In this document: one piece after another, positions 31,323 to 33,017 of the stretch
Layout of the letters: each line of letters starts with the position of its first letter
Numbering within the stretch: position 1 is the stretch's first letter
Source of the DNA: Streptomyces phaeochromogenes
GTDB lineage: Bacteria; Actinomycetota; Actinomycetes; Streptomycetales; Streptomycetaceae
Direction of reading: 5' to 3'
NCBI RefSeq assembly: GCF_001418655.1
Contig: NZ_LIQZ01000169.1
Span: 1 to 33,017 of the forward strand
Length of the DNA: 33,017 nucleotides
Notes under the pieces: generated by a model
Database searches by the model: none
The model's input: the letters and a program-made list of their open reading frames with translations, nothing else
Told to the model about the DNA's origin: nothing
Program-made: the position numbers and the translations under genes

Positions 31323-32282
31323 ATGGACTACGTCGATCTGAACCTCATCGAGGCGTTGGACGCGCTGCTCGCCGAGAACAGCGTGACGAAGGCGGCGGCA
31401 CGCCTGCACACCTCAGCACCTGCGATGAGCCGCGCCCTGGCCCGATTGCGCCGCGCCTTCGACGACCCGCTCCTCGTGCGGGCCGGACGCGACCTCGTGC
31501 CCACACCCCGGGCCCTGGAACTGCGCGGAGAGGTGCACGCGGTCGCCACCCGGGCGCGAGCGTTGTTCGCACCGTCGAGCACCGCCGATCCCCGAACCGC
31601 TGTGCGCACGTTCGACCTGCAGGTCGACGACATGCTGTCCACGACCTTCATCCCGTCCCTCATCGACGATCTGCGGGTCCAGGCGCCTGGCATCTCCCTG
31701 CGGTTGCGGCCGGAGAACCTTGAGGACGCCCCGGCGCTGCGTGAAGGACTGGTGGATCTGGAGATCGGGATCGTGCGTCCCGGCGACCCGGAGATCCGCT
31801 CGGAGACACTTCTCATGGAGACGCTGATCGGCGTTGTGCGGCCGGATCACCCACTGGCGAGGATGAAAACCGTTACCCCGCGGCGGTTCGCCGCCACCGA
31901 CCACATTGTCGTGTCGCGACGCGGCCGGGCCCACGGCCCAATCGACGAGCGGCTCGCCGAACTGGGCCTGAGCCGGCGCGTGGTGGCCGTGGTCCCCGGC
32001 GTCGCGACCGCGCTGTTCCTGGCCCGCGAAACCGACGTCGTCAGCGTCGCCCCGGCGGGGCTCGGACGACCGATGCTGAACACACTTGGGCTGCGTGCGT
32101 TCCCGATCCCCCTGGTGCTGCCGCCCCTGACCGTCGGCATGGCGTGGCACCCACGCAACCATCACGACCGCACGCATCAACTGCTGCGCGAACGGATCCG
32201 CCACATCATGACCACCGCCGTCGACACAGCCGCGCAGGCCTCAACGGAGCGGGAGAACGGTGCCCACAGACCCGTACAGTGA
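31323..32282 (+). CDS. LysR family transcriptional regulator
   Basis: This 319-residue regulator has the N-terminal winged HTH (MDYVDLNLIEALDALLAENS, VTKAAARLHTSAPAMSRALA, RLRRAFDDPLLVRAGRDLVP) and a type 2 periplasmic-binding-like effector domain from about 95. The domain includes VDLEIGIVRPGDPEIRSETL and LIGVVRPDHPLA. It resembles the NodD/NahR/LinR branch, which responds to aromatic inducers. It is divergent from the monooxygenase operon with a ~105-base gap between coding starts, the usual arrangement for LysR control of an adjacent catabolic operon. The ATG is chosen for its position at the HTH start and the promoter just upstream. Confidence 0.93.
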   Translation: MDYVDLNLIEALDALLAENSVTKAAARLHTSAPAMSRALARLRRAFDDPLLVRAGRDLVPTPRALELRGEVHAVATRARALFAPSSTADPRTAVRTFDLQVDDMLSTTFIPSLIDDLRVQAPGISLRLRPENLEDAPALREGLVDLEIGIVRPGDPEIRSETLLMETLIGVVRPDHPLARMKTVTPRRFAATDHIVVSRRGRAHGPIDERLAELGLSRRVVAVVPGVATALFLARETDVVSVAPAGLGRPMLNTLGLRAFPIPLVLPPLTVGMAWHPRNHHDRTHQLLRERIRHIMTTAVDTAAQASTERENGAHRPVQ

Positions 32283-32733
32283 TCCACCACCCAAGGATTC
32301 GGAAGAGATGATGCCTGGGCGGAACATCGAGTTCGGCAAGTACGGCGCCCGCGTCCTCAAGCGCCGCGAAGCCGTCGCCCGGCAGTTGGACGCCCTCGCG
32401 GCGGCCACATCGCCCCCCATCACCGCCCGTCGAGGCCTGCAAGCGCGCCTGCGCTACTTCACCCGCACCGACCACGCCTGCAACGCGGCCTGCCAGGCCG
32501 GACTGACCGTCACCGACCGCAATCTGCGCTCTTGGCAGGTCGGCACCCGCACACCCTCCAAGAAGAACCTTGACCGCATCGAGCAGGCCTACCGCACCGT
32601 GCGGCGGGAGACCATCGCCCGCTACCTCGCCGCCCGCCTCAACAGGGAGGGCCGTGGCACCGCGGGGCAATCCGCCCGATCGACCAGTCCTAGGCCGACC
32701 GGCCCCGCCAGCGCGCCGTGGAGTTCTGCTTGA
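32260..32733 (+). pseudogene. HTH-containing Streptomyces protein, frameshifted near its C-terminus
   Basis: The GTG start behind GGGAG overlaps the LysR 3' end; an alternative ATG lies at 32308. The conserved-looking body is NIEFGKYGARVLKRREAVAR, RYFTRTDHACNAACQAGL and TVTDRNLRSWQVGTRTPSKK, the last being a helix-turn-helix like those of telomere- or plasmid-linked Streptomyces proteins. After LNREGRGT the given frame becomes nonsense. Another frame reads RQRAVEFCLMNVRRWDRI, which looks like the true continuation. That in turn is cut at about 32757 by the next gene's DNA. I infer a frameshift plus 3' truncation. Specific function is unknown. Confidence 0.55.
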
Positions 32734-32767
32734 TGAACGTGCGCCGCTGGGACCGCATCGGGTGGGT

Positions 32768-33017
32768 TCAGGGGGGTGTGAGGGTGTCGAGCCGGGCGGC
32801 GAGGTCGGGGTGGGTGGCGGTCAGGTGGGGGCGGGTGGCGGTCAGGGGGGCGATGAGGTCGGCGGGGTCGTCGTGGGCGAGGGCCGCGTGGAGCTTGTTG
32901 AGCGGGCGGCGCGCGGCGGCGGGGAGGTCGGTGAGGGCGGTGATCTGTCCGGCGAGGCGACGTAGGTCGGCGGCGTTGGTACGGGCCCAGGTGGTTGTGG
33001 TGCGGTCGGCGGCCCGG
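32768..33017 (-). CDS. C-terminal part of an unrecognised protein
   Basis: The frame is open from the window edge to a TGA at 32768; its start lies outside. The 82 visible residues read RAADRTTTTWARTNAADLRR, LAGQITALTDLPAAARRPLN, KLHAALAHDDPADLIAPLTA and end LAARLDTLTPP. It is helical and Ala/Leu-rich, with a small internal repeat (LTATRPH/LTATHPD) that also shows as a DNA repeat. Third-position GC strongly favours this strand over the Gly/Val-rich plus-strand frame. No family is recognised. Confidence 0.6.
   Translation of the reverse strand, partial: RAADRTTTTWARTNAADLRRLAGQITALTDLPAAARRPLNKLHAALAHDDPADLIAPLTATRPHLTATHPDLAARLDTLTPP

Noticed and set aside
1..33017. tRNA or rRNA genes
   Set aside because: I looked for tRNA arms (GGTTCGA-like T loops with acceptor pairing) and rRNA motifs and found no convincing case; a covariance-model scan would settle this.

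Overview
The window is about 70% or more GC, with third-position G/C bias, GTG and TTG starts, and families typical of Streptomyces: LAL regulators, XRE/MmyB regulators, DUF6328 and SnoaL proteins, and secreted LIP lipases. It most likely comes from a Streptomyces or close relative, in an accessory, arm-like part of the chromosome, because intact operons alternate with stretches of broken genes and insertion-sequence debris.

Layout. 1-830: end of a leucine-rich-repeat-variant protein and a small unknown gene. 1070-3120: a decayed locus (two small genes, an ECF-like sigma factor, a GNAT acetyltransferase). An 885-bp IS5-family element sits inside the sigma gene; its transposase is read through a canonical -1 slippery site. 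3120-4030: almost empty. 4031-7740: old yellow enzyme and aldehyde dehydrogenase, divergent from an MmyB-type regulator. 7741-9522: remnants, including a broken MFS transporter. 9523-11087: a DUF6328 membrane protein and two coupled, related small genes.

11230-19034 is the most interesting part. It holds a LAL-type LuxR regulator, a LanD/HFCD-type flavoprotein, a 26-residue peptide gene ending in Cys with a very strong ribosome-binding site, a PqqD-like/M50 metalloprotease fusion, a TPR protein and a flavin reductase. The last three genes are joined by ATGA overlaps. Two inverted repeats of the same architecture lie in the promoter region between flavoprotein and peptide, and a hairpin separates the peptide from the processing genes. 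This reads as a compact RiPP-like pathway. No dehydratase, cyclase, kinase, YcaO or radical-SAM enzyme is visible, and the flavoprotein seems to lack the usual active-site His. I cannot assign it to a named RiPP class.

19035-21600 is an IS graveyard: a truncated zinc-ribbon gene, a broken integrase, a ferredoxin-like fragment, two TnpB halves fused head to head, and IS30 and IS5-like pieces. A secreted lipase (21713-23008, with a strong terminator) and an IS1380 remnant follow.

23928-31232 on the minus strand carries a DedA protein and a gene set behind a divergent LysR regulator: a short coupled ORF, FAD monooxygenase, CocE hydrolase, SnoaL-like, NIPSNAP, acetamidase/formamidase, PPOX flavoprotein and a [2Fe-2S] reductase. 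It looks like a catabolic or modification pathway, substrate unknown. The window ends in a frameshifted HTH gene and the C-terminus of an unrecognised protein.
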